DNA of 64,000 nucleotides from Legionella taurinensis (GTDB taxonomy: Bacteria; Pseudomonadota; Gammaproteobacteria; Legionellales; Legionellaceae), in NCBI RefSeq assembly GCF_900452865.1, contig NZ_UGOZ01000001.1, positions 2,945,001 to 3,009,000 of the forward strand, given 5' to 3'. This document shows, piece after piece, positions 26,744 through 36,436 of the stretch. The position numbers and the translations under genes were made by a program. Under the pieces are notes generated by a model that saw only the letters and a program-made list of their open reading frames with translations, did no database searches and had not been told where the DNA came from. Numbering within the stretch: the first letter of the stretch is position 1; every line of letters starts with the position of its first letter.

Positions 26744-27664
26744 ATGGATACATTAAAGAAAGCCGCGGCAATTTATCTTGCCAAACCCGAATACCACAAG
26801 GAGTTGGCAGAAGAACTTGGCCAGGATAGCCTGACGATTGGAGACCTGTTCTTCTCGCCGCGTCAGTCGCAGACTGTCTGCTTTGCAAAAGACAGTTGGC
26901 TCAATCCTCAATTCGTTGAATTTGAATCCATTTCCCAAGCGGCCGCTGCATTAAAAAATGCGGGCAAGTTCTGGTACCTTCATCCCTTAACGCATGTTCG
27001 ACGCGGGCGCTTAATCGAAGAAAAATTACGCAAAACACCATCCCTGCTGCGTCATTTTCCACTAACACACGATCTGCCGCCAGTGAATGTCTTTTTTCTT
27101 CTCGATAAGAATACCCTGGTGTACAGCACGGAGCGAACGAATCCATGGCCGGACGGCGACTGTTTATTCATTGAAGACAAGGTCAATCCACCCAATCGGG
27201 CTTATTTAAAATTATGGGAAGCCCTGACCCTGCTTAACCATTATCCCAAAGCAGGGGAAAAAGCCCTTGATTTGGGAGCCTCACCCGGCGGCTGGACCTT
27301 TGTCATGCAAAGTCTGGGCGCCAGCGTCACGGCGGTTGACAAAGCACCGTTGGCTGATCCAATCGCACGCTTGCCGCGCGTTCATTTCCTAAAGCAAAGT
27401 GCTTTCGCACTTCATCCCGATAAACTGACGGAACCCTATGACTGGGTGCTGTCCGACGTGGCCTGCTATCCCGAGCGGGCTTTCCGATTGATCAAACAAT
27501 GGATAGCTTCAGGAAAAGCGAAGCAATTGATTTTTACCATTAAACTGCAGGGGGAAACGGATCTGCAAATCCTCAGGGAATTGCAAAACATTCCCAATTC
27601 CCGGGTTTTAAATCTGTTTCATAACAAGCATGAAGCCACCTTTTTCCATCCCTTTCCGGGTTAG
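26744..27664 (+). CDS. rlmM: FtsJ-like rRNA 2'-O-ribose methyltransferase (RlmM-like)
   Basis: The C-terminal half is a Rossmann methyltransferase with the SAM motif LDLGASPGGWT, VDKAPL, the acidic VLSDVACYPE and FTIKLQG. This order matches RlmM/FtsJ enzymes, which methylate ribose 2'-OH (C2498 of 23S rRNA for E. coli RlmM). At 306 aa it is shorter than E. coli RlmM (366 aa), and the N-terminal THUMP-like part is divergent, so the exact target is uncertain. It starts two bases after the truncated DUF2165 gene. Its stop overlaps the convergent eamA stop. Confidence 0.82.
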   Translation: MDTLKKAAAIYLAKPEYHKELAEELGQDSLTIGDLFFSPRQSQTVCFAKDSWLNPQFVEFESISQAAAALKNAGKFWYLHPLTHVRRGRLIEEKLRKTPSLLRHFPLTHDLPPVNVFFLLDKNTLVYSTERTNPWPDGDCLFIEDKVNPPNRAYLKLWEALTLLNHYPKAGEKALDLGASPGGWTFVMQSLGASVTAVDKAPLADPIARLPRVHFLKQSAFALHPDKLTEPYDWVLSDVACYPERAFRLIKQWIASGKAKQLIFTIKLQGETDLQILRELQNIPNSRVLNLFHNKHEATFFHPFPG

Positions 27665-28545
27665 GTCGCCGGTTGTAATTTGACTCGGGCTAGACGCGTA
27701 CTCAAAATATTAATCATTAAACCGCAAATAACCAGCAAGCCGGCTGCCACTTTCCAAAGCTCAAAGGGCTCACCTAATACAATGATTGAACTGAAAACGC
27801 CGACGACGGGTACTAATAACGTATAGGGAACCACCATACCGACCGGGTAACGGCTTATTAGCCAGTTCCATACCCCATAGCCCACCCAGGTGGAGATGTA
27901 CACAATGTAAAGCAGAGAACCAATGCCCAGCCAGTTGATATGGTGGTAGGTGTAAACCATGCTCGCCGGCCCTTCCAGCAGGAGGGATAAAAGCAGCATG
28001 GGGATACTGGCTACAAAGCTGCCCCAAACCACCACCGCCATCATATTGACGCCTTGAAATTTTTTGGTAATCAGATTGCCAATACCCCAGGTGGCGGCAG
28101 CAGCAAGAATGAACAGGAATCCGGTTAAGGTGATGTGGCTATCCAGATGCAAGGCGACAAGGCCGATGCCGGCAAATGAAACGATGGCTCCCATGATCTG
28201 CAACAGATGAGGCTGCTCTTTTAAAAAAACCACGGCAAAGAACAGGCTGAAAAAAACCTGCACCTGAATAATCAGCGAAGCCATTCCGGGAGTCATGCCG
28301 GCATGCATGCCCAAAAACAACAAAGAAAACTGCAGGGCAAACATCACCAGACCATAGGAGGCAATTAAGGTAAACGGGACCTTCGGCGGTTTAATAAAAA
28401 AAACAGCCGGCAGGCTTGCCAGCACAAAGCGCAGGGCGCAGAGCAGCAAGGGGGACATTTCATCCAGGGCGAATTTAACAAAAAGGAAGTTAACACCCCA
28501 GACAAGCACCACAACCAGGGCTAATAACACATGGGCAAAAGGCAT
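27661..28545 (-). CDS. eamA: EamA-type DMT-superfamily exporter
   Basis: This 294-aa protein has ten predicted membrane helices in two EamA repeats. The sequence follows E. coli EamA closely in several places (ALVVVLVWGVNFLFVKFAL, LLCALRFVLASLPAVFF, LVPVVGVFSS). E. coli EamA exports cysteine and O-acetylserine; the same substrate is plausible but not proven. The ribosome site is weak. The gene is convergent with the rlmM-like gene, with a four-base stop overlap. Confidence 0.85.
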   Translation of the reverse strand: MPFAHVLLALVVVLVWGVNFLFVKFALDEMSPLLLCALRFVLASLPAVFFIKPPKVPFTLIASYGLVMFALQFSLLFLGMHAGMTPGMASLIIQVQVFFSLFFAVVFLKEQPHLLQIMGAIVSFAGIGLVALHLDSHITLTGFLFILAAAATWGIGNLITKKFQGVNMMAVVVWGSFVASIPMLLLSLLLEGPASMVYTYHHINWLGIGSLLYIVYISTWVGYGVWNWLISRYPVGMVVPYTLLVPVVGVFSSIIVLGEPFELWKVAAGLLVICGLMINILSTRLARVKLQPAT

Positions 28546-28650
28546 AATGGAAAACCGCTTGAAACAATACCCGTTATTTTAACTTAAAAAGACCATTATT
28601 TTTTAAAACCAGGTGAAAAAATAGTGTTAAGTTTAAAAATCAAACAAGCT

Positions 28651-28674
28651 GGCTGCCTGCAAAAGCCTGCAGCC
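28651..28674 (-). terminator. probable terminator of the 101-aa secreted-protein gene
   Basis: On the minus strand a stem with six outer GC-rich pairs (GGCTGC/GCAGCC), two mismatches and two inner pairs closes on a TTTT loop. It is followed within about 12 bases by a T-rich run. It lies just past the stop at 28689. Confidence 0.5.
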
Positions 28675-28688
28675 CGCAAGACAGCGGC

Positions 28689-28994
28689 TTAATTGCAGCG
28701 TCTTTCTATCCAGCATTCATCATAATAATTATCGCAAACCTCATACTCCTGGCAGCGTGGAACATAATAATTTTCCACTGGCACATTGATAATGACATTG
28801 GGTACAGGAGGACCCCAGTAAGGGCCTGGATCGTAATAATAAGCGCGCGGCCCATAGCCGGGGTGATAATGGGTATTGCCGCCATACCAGCCCACACCAA
28901 CGCTTACCGCTGACCAGGCCTGGCAATTAAAACTGGCAAGGAGGCTTACGAGAAACAAGCCAATACAAGCTGCATTGCCTTTACGTGTAGTCAT
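28689..28994 (-). CDS. small secreted protein with cysteine-rich C-terminus
   Basis: This 101-aa protein has a clear signal peptide (IGLFLVSLLASFNCQAWS). The mature part has a Tyr/Gly/Pro-rich stretch (YGPRAYYYDPGPYWGPPVP) and a C-terminal block with five cysteines (CQEYEVCDNYYDECWIERRC). The cysteine block suggests disulfide bonding after export. AAGGATAATAAA precedes the ATG. I know of no assigned function. Confidence 0.72.
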   Translation of the reverse strand: MTTRKGNAACIGLFLVSLLASFNCQAWSAVSVGVGWYGGNTHYHPGYGPRAYYYDPGPYWGPPVPNVIINVPVENYYVPRCQEYEVCDNYYDECWIERRCN

Positions 28995-29210
28995 TTTATT
29001 ATCCTTGGGTAATGATTATTCATTTTGAACGTGGAGAACAACAGAGTCACTCGGTTGGAGGTTATTTTAAATTTGTACAACTTGTTCCGCAATTACCTTT
29101 GAAAAATTATTTTTACCTCGTTTCAATTCATTTGACGGTTAATCGTCTTGCTAACTGCCGTCGTTATTCGCAAAATGCTGGTCACCCAATTCAACCCATC
29201 AGGCTGTTGC

Positions 29211-29864
29211 ATGAAATTGAAACTTGATAAATTCTTAGACTTTTTTAAGAAGAAAAAACCTAAACCCAAAGCCTTTTCCGCGGACAATACCCCCAACCGA
29301 TTGAGTCTGCTTGAGGCGAACACCCCGGCTGAAAAAGCGGATAACCGCCCAAAAATCCAGACTTTCTCAGAAAAGCAACCACATTTATACAGCGTCACTG
29401 CCGTTCGTATTACGTCCGGGTGCCTGGGGGTCAAAATAGCGTTTGAAGTCAAATCGGAAGCCTTGTCTAAAGTGTATTTTCGCCTGACTCAAACCAAAAT
29501 ACCCCTGAAATGCAATAAACATAACGAAGCCTATCATCTGGCTTTAACCTTGTCGCAAAATCGCTTCATTCAAATTGTCAGTAACGATGTGTATGACATT
29601 CTGACGAGCCTTAAAATTTTATCCCCTGACTACCTGAGTCCTGAACTGTTACAGCAAGTTGCCCAACATTTTCCTGCCATGCCTGGCGAGGTTGATCTCT
29701 ACAGCTTCATAGCCCCACCCCCGTTAGACGAAGCGCCTGAGCCGCCGCAGGCAGGGAATACTACTCCCCTTCAGACCGACACCCATTCCTCTGGCTTTTT
29801 TATCGTGCGCCCTGTAAAACAAGCACCCACAGCGCCAGAAAATCAGCCCTTGAAATACCAATAA
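29211..29864 (+). CDS. uncharacterised 217-aa protein
   Basis: I do not recognise this family. After a lysine-rich start (KFLDFFKKKKPKPK) and a polar linker, residues about 60-155 look like a compact alpha/beta domain (LYSVTAVRITSGCLGVKIAF). The last 50 residues are Pro-rich and disordered. The start is uncertain: in-frame ATGs lie at 29175 and 29211, neither with a strong ribosome site. It could be a small cytosolic regulator or a secreted substrate; the sequence does not decide. Confidence 0.6.
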   Translation: MKLKLDKFLDFFKKKKPKPKAFSADNTPNRLSLLEANTPAEKADNRPKIQTFSEKQPHLYSVTAVRITSGCLGVKIAFEVKSEALSKVYFRLTQTKIPLKCNKHNEAYHLALTLSQNRFIQIVSNDVYDILTSLKILSPDYLSPELLQQVAQHFPAMPGEVDLYSFIAPPPLDEAPEPPQAGNTTPLQTDTHSSGFFIVRPVKQAPTAPENQPLKYQ

Positions 29865-29935
29865 GCAGAATCATCTGCCCTTAACTATACTGAGAGAAAC
29901 TGCTGCGTTACCCTGACCATCGATAAGGAAGAGAA

Positions 29936-30538
29936 ATGAAAGGGACCAGTCAAATCACTCTCTCAGTGTGTTTTATTGCCTTGCTCAACCTGCCTGCCTT
30001 CGCCTCAAACCCAGACGAAACGCTTCATTATGGTCGCGCGTATGAAGGCGGCGTGGTTGCCTGCCTGCAGAGCAACGGGGATCTTTATAACCTTATCGCC
30101 GCAAACAAAGACAACAGTGATGGCATCAGTTGGGGGGGACAGGGAATTGCCATTGGCCCTTCCGCCCAAAGCGAAACGGATGGTTTGGCGAATAGCCAGG
30201 CAATTAGAGAAAAATTAGGTGATGACTCCAGTTACGCTGCGAAACTCTGTCTTGATTATGAAGTCGATGCGGCAGGCAATACTCCCTGCAAGGACGATAA
30301 ACCCTGTTACCGTGACTGGTTTCTGCCCGCTAAAAAGCAACTGCACTGTCTTTATAAGCATCACAAGGAAATCGGTGGTTTTGCGAAGGACTATTACTGG
30401 AGTTCTAGCGAATTTGCAGGTTATCCCGAATACAGTGCCTGGGATCTTTATTTTTCAGACCAGGCTCACCATGATTCGGGCGAAGATGATTTTGAGAGAG
30501 TGCGTTGCGTACGCTATTTTACTCCCCCAAAATCCTGA
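29936..30538 (+). CDS. secreted DUF1566 (Lcl C-terminal type) protein
   Basis: This 200-aa protein has a signal peptide ending in NLPAFA-S. The mature part contains the DUF1566/Lcl_C pattern: GYPEYSAWDLYFS near the end, DWFLPAKKQLHCLY, YYWSSSEF and a final RVRCVRYF. In Legionella this domain is known from the C-terminus of the collagen-like adhesin Lcl; here it stands without collagen repeats. A surface or matrix-binding role is inference. GGAAGAG precedes the ATG. Confidence 0.8.
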   Translation: MKGTSQITLSVCFIALLNLPAFASNPDETLHYGRAYEGGVVACLQSNGDLYNLIAANKDNSDGISWGGQGIAIGPSAQSETDGLANSQAIREKLGDDSSYAAKLCLDYEVDAAGNTPCKDDKPCYRDWFLPAKKQLHCLYKHHKEIGGFAKDYYWSSSEFAGYPEYSAWDLYFSDQAHHDSGEDDFERVRCVRYFTPPKS

Positions 30539-30549
30539 TTTTTCAAGGA

Positions 30550-33500
30550 TTACTCCTCTGCAGTGACGCTTAACTTACCAGCGGCGCTGTAAGCCTGAAC
30601 ATTGGGCTGATACATCGCCTGGGCATACACGGGCGGTACGATGTATTCCCCATTATTAATCGCTTTAATACGATAAACAATTTCAGTCGCCTCAGAGCCA
30701 AGGCCGGTGAAGAAGATGACGCGGTCTTCACGCACATCAGCATAATCGAGGTATTTCGCATTCACGGAATCCCTAACGACTTCAAAGCCCCCCGGTAACA
30801 GATCGACAATGGCCACGTTATTCAAGTACCGATCATCCAATGCCCTGACCTGAATATGGACTTCCATCTCTTTACCCAGGGCAATGGCGTCGATAACATC
30901 GCCATCCAGATTACGGTATTCACGGTCAATCTCTATCCCTTGCTTCAAGGCCTCAGTGGGTGCCTGTTGATCAAAGCCCGCCTGAATCAGTTGATAAAAA
31001 ATAGACTGCTTTCCTGGATTATTAAAGGTAATTTCCTTAACCTCGCGTTCCAATAGCGCCTTCTGGAAAACGGGATTGCTGGCGGGTAATGCTTTGGATG
31101 TATTATCCGCCAGGGTTTCGGTCATTGAGAAGCTTCCCGAACCATCCGCTTCCACGGCCTGGGCATACGCACCCAGCGCCAAACTGGAATAACCGGCCAG
31201 CAAGGTGTTGATTTCGCCATTATTCATCGCCGACACCAGTGGGATAACGTACTGGTCAGTCATTTTTCCGAGCCTTTCCGGGAAATGGCTGGCGACTAAA
31301 TAAAGGTATTGGGCATTGGCAATCGATTTGCTATAAAAATCAGTGGATGAGGCATCGACAGGCGCCTTGTAGCGGCCGATCAGTTGCTGCGCTTCATCCT
31401 CGCTTTTCAGCAATTGATAACTGGCAGCAATGTAAGCCCCGAGAATGTCCTCACGCCAGACTTTCGCCTGCTCTTTTTCCAGATAAAGTTGCAGGTTGGT
31501 TAAGTAATTGGTCGTAACGACTTCATTGCGGGTTAATAGATAAATGGCATAGGCCTGTAACCTCGCGTCTTCGAGATTTCGGGGATTTTGAGCGGCCAGT
31601 TCTTTTAAAAAGGCCATGCCCGCATAATACAGTTCATTGGGAATGTTATAACCCTGCGCTTTCGCTTCCGTAATAAAGTGCATGGCATAGACAGAAACAA
31701 AGCGATCACTGTCACTGGCTGTCATTCCTGGCCAGTAGCTAAACCCCCCGCTGGTCATCTGACGTTGTCCAAGCATCTGGAAGGTCGTTGTCAACCGATC
31801 GGTAATGGAGGCGGCGCTGCTGTTAAACCAGGGCTGCTTACCCATGGCCAGTAAAGGCAGCGCCTTACTCGTCAATTGTTCCGTACACCCATAGGGATAA
31901 TCATTTAAATAGCGCTCCAGACCCGTGATGAGAATCAGCGGGCTGCTGGACATCGCTGCCTCGACATGCCTGTATTCGGGGTACAGGTTTCTATCCAGAG
32001 TCAGGCTTTTGGCTCCACTGGTGGTACTGCCGCTTTTAACCGAGGTGAGGAAAGCCGTCGGGGGCCTGATACTTAAGGTGGCCTCCATTTTACTGGACTT
32101 ATCCCCTGCACTGGTTACGAAAGTCACCGAGGCGGAACCAAGGACAGATTTAGCCCGTAATTTATAACTGACCGTCTTTTCCTTGCCCTCAGCAATGGTC
32201 AGCGTGGTCTTGGCATCCCCCATAATCTCCAATCCGGGAGTAGCCGTCAGCGCGACATCAATGGCAGCAGCATCCCCTGAGTCTTTGATGTTATTGGCAA
32301 TGCTCGCCGTCACTTCAAACTCATCCCCCGGAGCCACAAACGTGGGCACATTGGGATTGATGACAAAATGCCCGCGCACCTGCGATTCCTTACTCGCCCC
32401 ACCGACGGCATCCTCGGCCACGGCAACCGCCATGACTCTTAAAGTACCACTGAAATAATCCGGCACCTGGTATTGGACCTGCCTCGGGGTTTGATCCGCG
32501 TCCATAATCCCTGACCAATATACCACGGGTAAATCGGTTTTGCGTTTGAATGGGTTTAAGTGATTCGCCAGGAACTCTTCGCCGCCATCGCCGCCCACCG
32601 TCGACAATTCACGCTCCTGAACAAATTTAGGCAGAATCTGATCAACCGTTTGCTGCGTCAACACTTCGAGTGCTCTTTTCTGGAAAAAGAAGCTTAACGG
32701 ATCGGGCACCTCATAGTTAGCCACCTGCAAAATGCCTTCATCGACAGCATACACGATGATTTTCCCGGGCTTGTCCGTCTGGTATTCGATGGTAAACGTT
32801 TCACCGGGTCTTGCCAGTTGCGGCGTGTTGAGTGCAATTTTCACCGCATGATTGTCATGGCTGACCTTAAAAGGAATCACGCTGTAACTTAAAGGACTGA
32901 TAAAGATTTCAGGTGAATTCCAATCCCGAACAAAGGCGACATTCACATAGCCGTTGCCCTCAAAATCGGCAGGAATGTGAATAGTCTGGACCGAACTGGT
33001 CGTCTCCGTTTTAAACCACTGGGTTGCATAGACTTTATCCCGCTCAATGGTGATTAACCCGGCACCAGTATAAGGCGCAGTAATCTGCAGCTCAATGTCT
33101 TCATCCGCGTTGTACTCTTCCTTGCTGAGCTTGACGGTTAATTCGGCATTTTTTGCCAGCGGAATTTGGCTTTCGCCAACCACGCTGAAGGTGAATTGAC
33201 TCAACTCGGTATTATTTTTATCCATCACCCGAACGGAAAAATCACCGATCTGATTAGTCGGCAGGGGGTATTGAATGCCCTGTTCAGCAATAGCAAGCGG
33301 CTGGCTGTTCACCAGCGTGGATTGAATAATGGATTGGTATTGATAAGTACCATCCGGTTTTTTAACCAGTGTTGAAACCGGCCTTAATGAGTAAAGGTTC
33401 AGTTTCAAGTCGTTGACAGCCATAGGCTTTAACTGGGGATCGATGGCGATAAACTGGACTTGTCGAGCAGTATTCTGCTTGATGTACTTTAAATCGCCAT

Positions 33501-36309
33501 CCGGTTTATAACCGATAAGGTAGCTTAAAGGACTGACCAAAGCCGTCAATTGCGTAGCGACACTTCGACCACCCTGGGCTTCAAAGCCCTCAGCAAAAAA
33601 GGTCAACTGATACGTCGCCTTGTCAAATCGCTCAAGGTCCAGATTAAATACCGCCATGCCGTCCGCATCCGTTTTAGTCTCCGGCAAATTATCCGTAAAC
33701 ACTTTCGCGGGTTTGTCAGGATCAAGCAGGGGATCGGCAAAAACATAATCGGGGTATTTATCAAAGGCCACGCGTTGCGGGGTCAGTAAAATTTTGGCGC
33801 TGACAGTGCGCTCAGCCGCAGGGGCGCCGTACAGATTCCAAAGACCCACTTTAGCGCTTAAATCGGCAGGCGACATCCAGCCTTCCGAGCGAGGCTGCGA
33901 CCATTGCGAAGTGATGCGCATGCGATCCGGCTGAAACTCAGACACGCGGAAATTCACCGAGCCTAAGTAACTGTCAGCCTGGTTATCCTTCACGATGTAG
34001 AGGTTAACATAATATGGTCCCGTGGGAGACGTAGCATTGGTTGCGACATCAAAACTCATATAACCTGACGCATCCAGGGTGAATTTTTTATCCAGAACGG
34101 TCGTGCCACGCGGATCAGTGACCGTGGCCTGAAGGGGTAAACCCGCAGGTTGAGGTTTGGCGAACGTTTGTTTGACAATGACGCCAATGTGCGCCTCATC
34201 CCCAGGGCGATAAATGCCGCGATCAGTAAACAGGAAGGCACTGAGACGGTTTTTCTCATCGGCATTGTAAACCCCTCCGACATCATAACGGGAATAATTC
34301 AATTGCCGGCCGGGATTGTTGTAGGGAATAAACGAGACATCGCTGCCGAAACTGGCTAAATAAGCCACAGGCTCCCTGTCTTCGATAAAATCATTGAGGG
34401 GAGGGAAATTGGCGCGACCCTGCGCATCGGTAAAACGTGTTAATACCGGCAGCCCGTTTTTACCCAAAACCGCGACCATGGCATTCACCACGGGAGTCCC
34501 TCCCGTGATCGACTGCACAAACACATCATGGGATTTGTCGCTGTTGTCTTTAACAATCAAGCCTAAATCCGTCATCAAAATCAAGCGGCTGTTTTTGACA
34601 TCAAGCGGGGTATTGTTGCTCATGTCCCAGCCTGTGGCCTTGAGCAGGAATAAACCCTGCGGTCCCTGACTGTTGATCTCGGTGTTGACGTACTTGCCCA
34701 AATCCAGCGCCGTATACTGCTGTCTGCTTAAATCCGAGTTATCGAACTGGCGTATCTCAGAAAAAAGCTGACTGATGTTCTGCTGATTAAAGCTTTGATT
34801 GATGAAATACGGGTTATTAAAATCCCCCTGTGTCTGCGTCACCAGCTGATTGATGTTATCCGGCATAACCCGGGCAATTTCAAATTTAACAGCAGAAAGC
34901 CCGCGCACGGTCACCGACAGTTTCCGCTCGCTGTTTAAGGCCAGCAGAGCGCCTTTATGTAAAAAGCCGATTTCGCGCGGGAACTCCGGCACTTTGATAA
35001 TTGCCGCGTAGTCACTGCTTAAGACGAAATCGCCAAAACTCTTGATGCCTTTGTTGAGTTTGACGTACAGGTAACGGGGTTCATTCACTGTGAATTGATA
35101 ACTGTGCAGCGTAGCGAAATGATGGGCAGCAGGAATGGTTGTTTTATTAAGCGGTGTGGCCAGCGCCAGGATGTTTGCTGTGACTTCACCAGGATTCTGC
35201 CACTGATAATTTTTAATCTCGCCTTGTGTACGCGTGGCGGGATAATCCTCAGGCAGCAGGTAGACATGCAGGTATTTGCTTAATTCTGCCTCATTGACAC
35301 CCACGGACGTTTCCAGATTCAGAACCTGTTCCGGTTGATCATTGTTATTGCGTACAATGGTGGCATCCACTTTAACCACTTTAAAGTAACTGCCCATGTC
35401 AGGAAGCAGCACGTTCCTGCTGACCGCCGCCTCCGTTTCACTCGATTGACTGGCTGATTTAACCCCGGGGCCGATGGACAAGACGAGGTAACGCGAGATT
35501 TCGGGCAGTTGCAGCGTCTCTGAACGCAAATACGCCACGCGGTTGTGCTTGCCATACGTGACTGTAAATTGATACTGTTGTGCGGCCAGATCCAGTTTGT
35601 CTTTTTTAATGGCTTCCAGTATCAACCGGGTGTTGTTTTCAAAACTGGACGTATCCACAGGGTAATTAAATCGCACGGTGGCTACTATCTGCCGTACATT
35701 GGGTTTTACCGGATCCTGATAAAATTTCAATTGACTGATTTTGACGTTGAACGGTTGGGTTGCAAAACGATACGTCAGGGTGTCCATCCGACTGCTGTCG
35801 GCGACAGCGGTTTTATCCAGCGTGACCTGATAGGTTTGACCAGCAGGCCAATCCTGGTTGGGGGTAAAAATCAGACGGTGATCATTTTCCCATTTCCAAA
35901 GACCTGGGATCTCGGGAGACAGCGTAATGCCTTCAGTGACCTCCTTGCCGATGAGCTTTAGAGGGGCCACCGATTGGCTCTGCAACCCGCCATCCCGGTT
36001 CACACCAAAATCAAAAATCACCGGTTCAGGAATTAATTCATCCCCCACGGGGGTTATTTCAGGTGCTGTAATCCTCGCGGTAATCAGTTCGGGAACCGGG
36101 CGGTTTTTATACCATTGATAGGCATAAGCCAGTGCCGCCACCAGAATGAGGGCCGAAACCAGGGTACCAACGAATTGCGCGGGTTTACGGCGGGCTCGCT
36201 GACCTAATTCCTGGACCCAGGGCGGAGAACTCCAGCTGATACGACCAACGAGTCGCGACAGGACAGAGCCCAGTGCAGCAAAGAAACGTGAAACAGGATT
36301 GTTATTCAT
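30550..36309 (-). CDS. bacterial alpha-2-macroglobulin, membrane-anchored, thioester type
   Basis: This 1919-aa protein has MG1/MG2 domains, an alpha-2-macroglobulin middle domain and a C-terminal thioester/complement-like region. The reactive thioester motif is intact in PYGCTEQ at about residue 1472. Bacterial alpha-2-macroglobulins are thought to trap proteases in the periplasm and are typically paired with pbpC, as here (divergent, about 130 bp apart). E. coli YfhM is a lipoprotein; this one has no lipobox. It has a basic cytosolic start and one membrane helix at residues about 46-66 (FVGTLVSALILVAALAYAY), so it is probably inner-membrane anchored. Confidence 0.94.
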   Translation of the reverse strand: MNNNPVSRFFAALGSVLSRLVGRISWSSPPWVQELGQRARRKPAQFVGTLVSALILVAALAYAYQWYKNRPVPELITARITAPEITPVGDELIPEPVIFDFGVNRDGGLQSQSVAPLKLIGKEVTEGITLSPEIPGLWKWENDHRLIFTPNQDWPAGQTYQVTLDKTAVADSSRMDTLTYRFATQPFNVKISQLKFYQDPVKPNVRQIVATVRFNYPVDTSSFENNTRLILEAIKKDKLDLAAQQYQFTVTYGKHNRVAYLRSETLQLPEISRYLVLSIGPGVKSASQSSETEAAVSRNVLLPDMGSYFKVVKVDATIVRNNNDQPEQVLNLETSVGVNEAELSKYLHVYLLPEDYPATRTQGEIKNYQWQNPGEVTANILALATPLNKTTIPAAHHFATLHSYQFTVNEPRYLYVKLNKGIKSFGDFVLSSDYAAIIKVPEFPREIGFLHKGALLALNSERKLSVTVRGLSAVKFEIARVMPDNINQLVTQTQGDFNNPYFINQSFNQQNISQLFSEIRQFDNSDLSRQQYTALDLGKYVNTEINSQGPQGLFLLKATGWDMSNNTPLDVKNSRLILMTDLGLIVKDNSDKSHDVFVQSITGGTPVVNAMVAVLGKNGLPVLTRFTDAQGRANFPPLNDFIEDREPVAYLASFGSDVSFIPYNNPGRQLNYSRYDVGGVYNADEKNRLSAFLFTDRGIYRPGDEAHIGVIVKQTFAKPQPAGLPLQATVTDPRGTTVLDKKFTLDASGYMSFDVATNATSPTGPYYVNLYIVKDNQADSYLGSVNFRVSEFQPDRMRITSQWSQPRSEGWMSPADLSAKVGLWNLYGAPAAERTVSAKILLTPQRVAFDKYPDYVFADPLLDPDKPAKVFTDNLPETKTDADGMAVFNLDLERFDKATYQLTFFAEGFEAQGGRSVATQLTALVSPLSYLIGYKPDGDLKYIKQNTARQVQFIAIDPQLKPMAVNDLKLNLYSLRPVSTLVKKPDGTYQYQSIIQSTLVNSQPLAIAEQGIQYPLPTNQIGDFSVRVMDKNNTELSQFTFSVVGESQIPLAKNAELTVKLSKEEYNADEDIELQITAPYTGAGLITIERDKVYATQWFKTETTSSVQTIHIPADFEGNGYVNVAFVRDWNSPEIFISPLSYSVIPFKVSHDNHAVKIALNTPQLARPGETFTIEYQTDKPGKIIVYAVDEGILQVANYEVPDPLSFFFQKRALEVLTQQTVDQILPKFVQERELSTVGGDGGEEFLANHLNPFKRKTDLPVVYWSGIMDADQTPRQVQYQVPDYFSGTLRVMAVAVAEDAVGGASKESQVRGHFVINPNVPTFVAPGDEFEVTASIANNIKDSGDAAAIDVALTATPGLEIMGDAKTTLTIAEGKEKTVSYKLRAKSVLGSASVTFVTSAGDKSSKMEATLSIRPPTAFLTSVKSGSTTSGAKSLTLDRNLYPEYRHVEAAMSSSPLILITGLERYLNDYPYGCTEQLTSKALPLLAMGKQPWFNSSAASITDRLTTTFQMLGQRQMTSGGFSYWPGMTASDSDRFVSVYAMHFITEAKAQGYNIPNELYYAGMAFLKELAAQNPRNLEDARLQAYAIYLLTRNEVVTTNYLTNLQLYLEKEQAKVWREDILGAYIAASYQLLKSEDEAQQLIGRYKAPVDASSTDFYSKSIANAQYLYLVASHFPERLGKMTDQYVIPLVSAMNNGEINTLLAGYSSLALGAYAQAVEADGSGSFSMTETLADNTSKALPASNPVFQKALLEREVKEITFNNPGKQSIFYQLIQAGFDQQAPTEALKQGIEIDREYRNLDGDVIDAIALGKEMEVHIQVRALDDRYLNNVAIVDLLPGGFEVVRDSVNAKYLDYADVREDRVIFFTGLGSEATEIVYRIKAINNGEYIVPPVYAQAMYQPNVQAYSAAGKLSVTAEE

Positions 36310-36436
36310 GTTGGGTCCAATGAAAGGGTGGCACTTAATAATTCAATTTGCTTGAGGTATTCAAAGTCCATTTTTTTATCTTTTTTATCGAATTGACGGG
36401 AAAAAATAACCCACTCGCATGCGGTTGCGGTATAGT

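Noticed and set aside
36387-36436. Sigma-70 promoter for pbpC (TTGACG with TATAGT)
   Set aside because: The two hexamers are about 32 bp apart, too far for a normal spacer.
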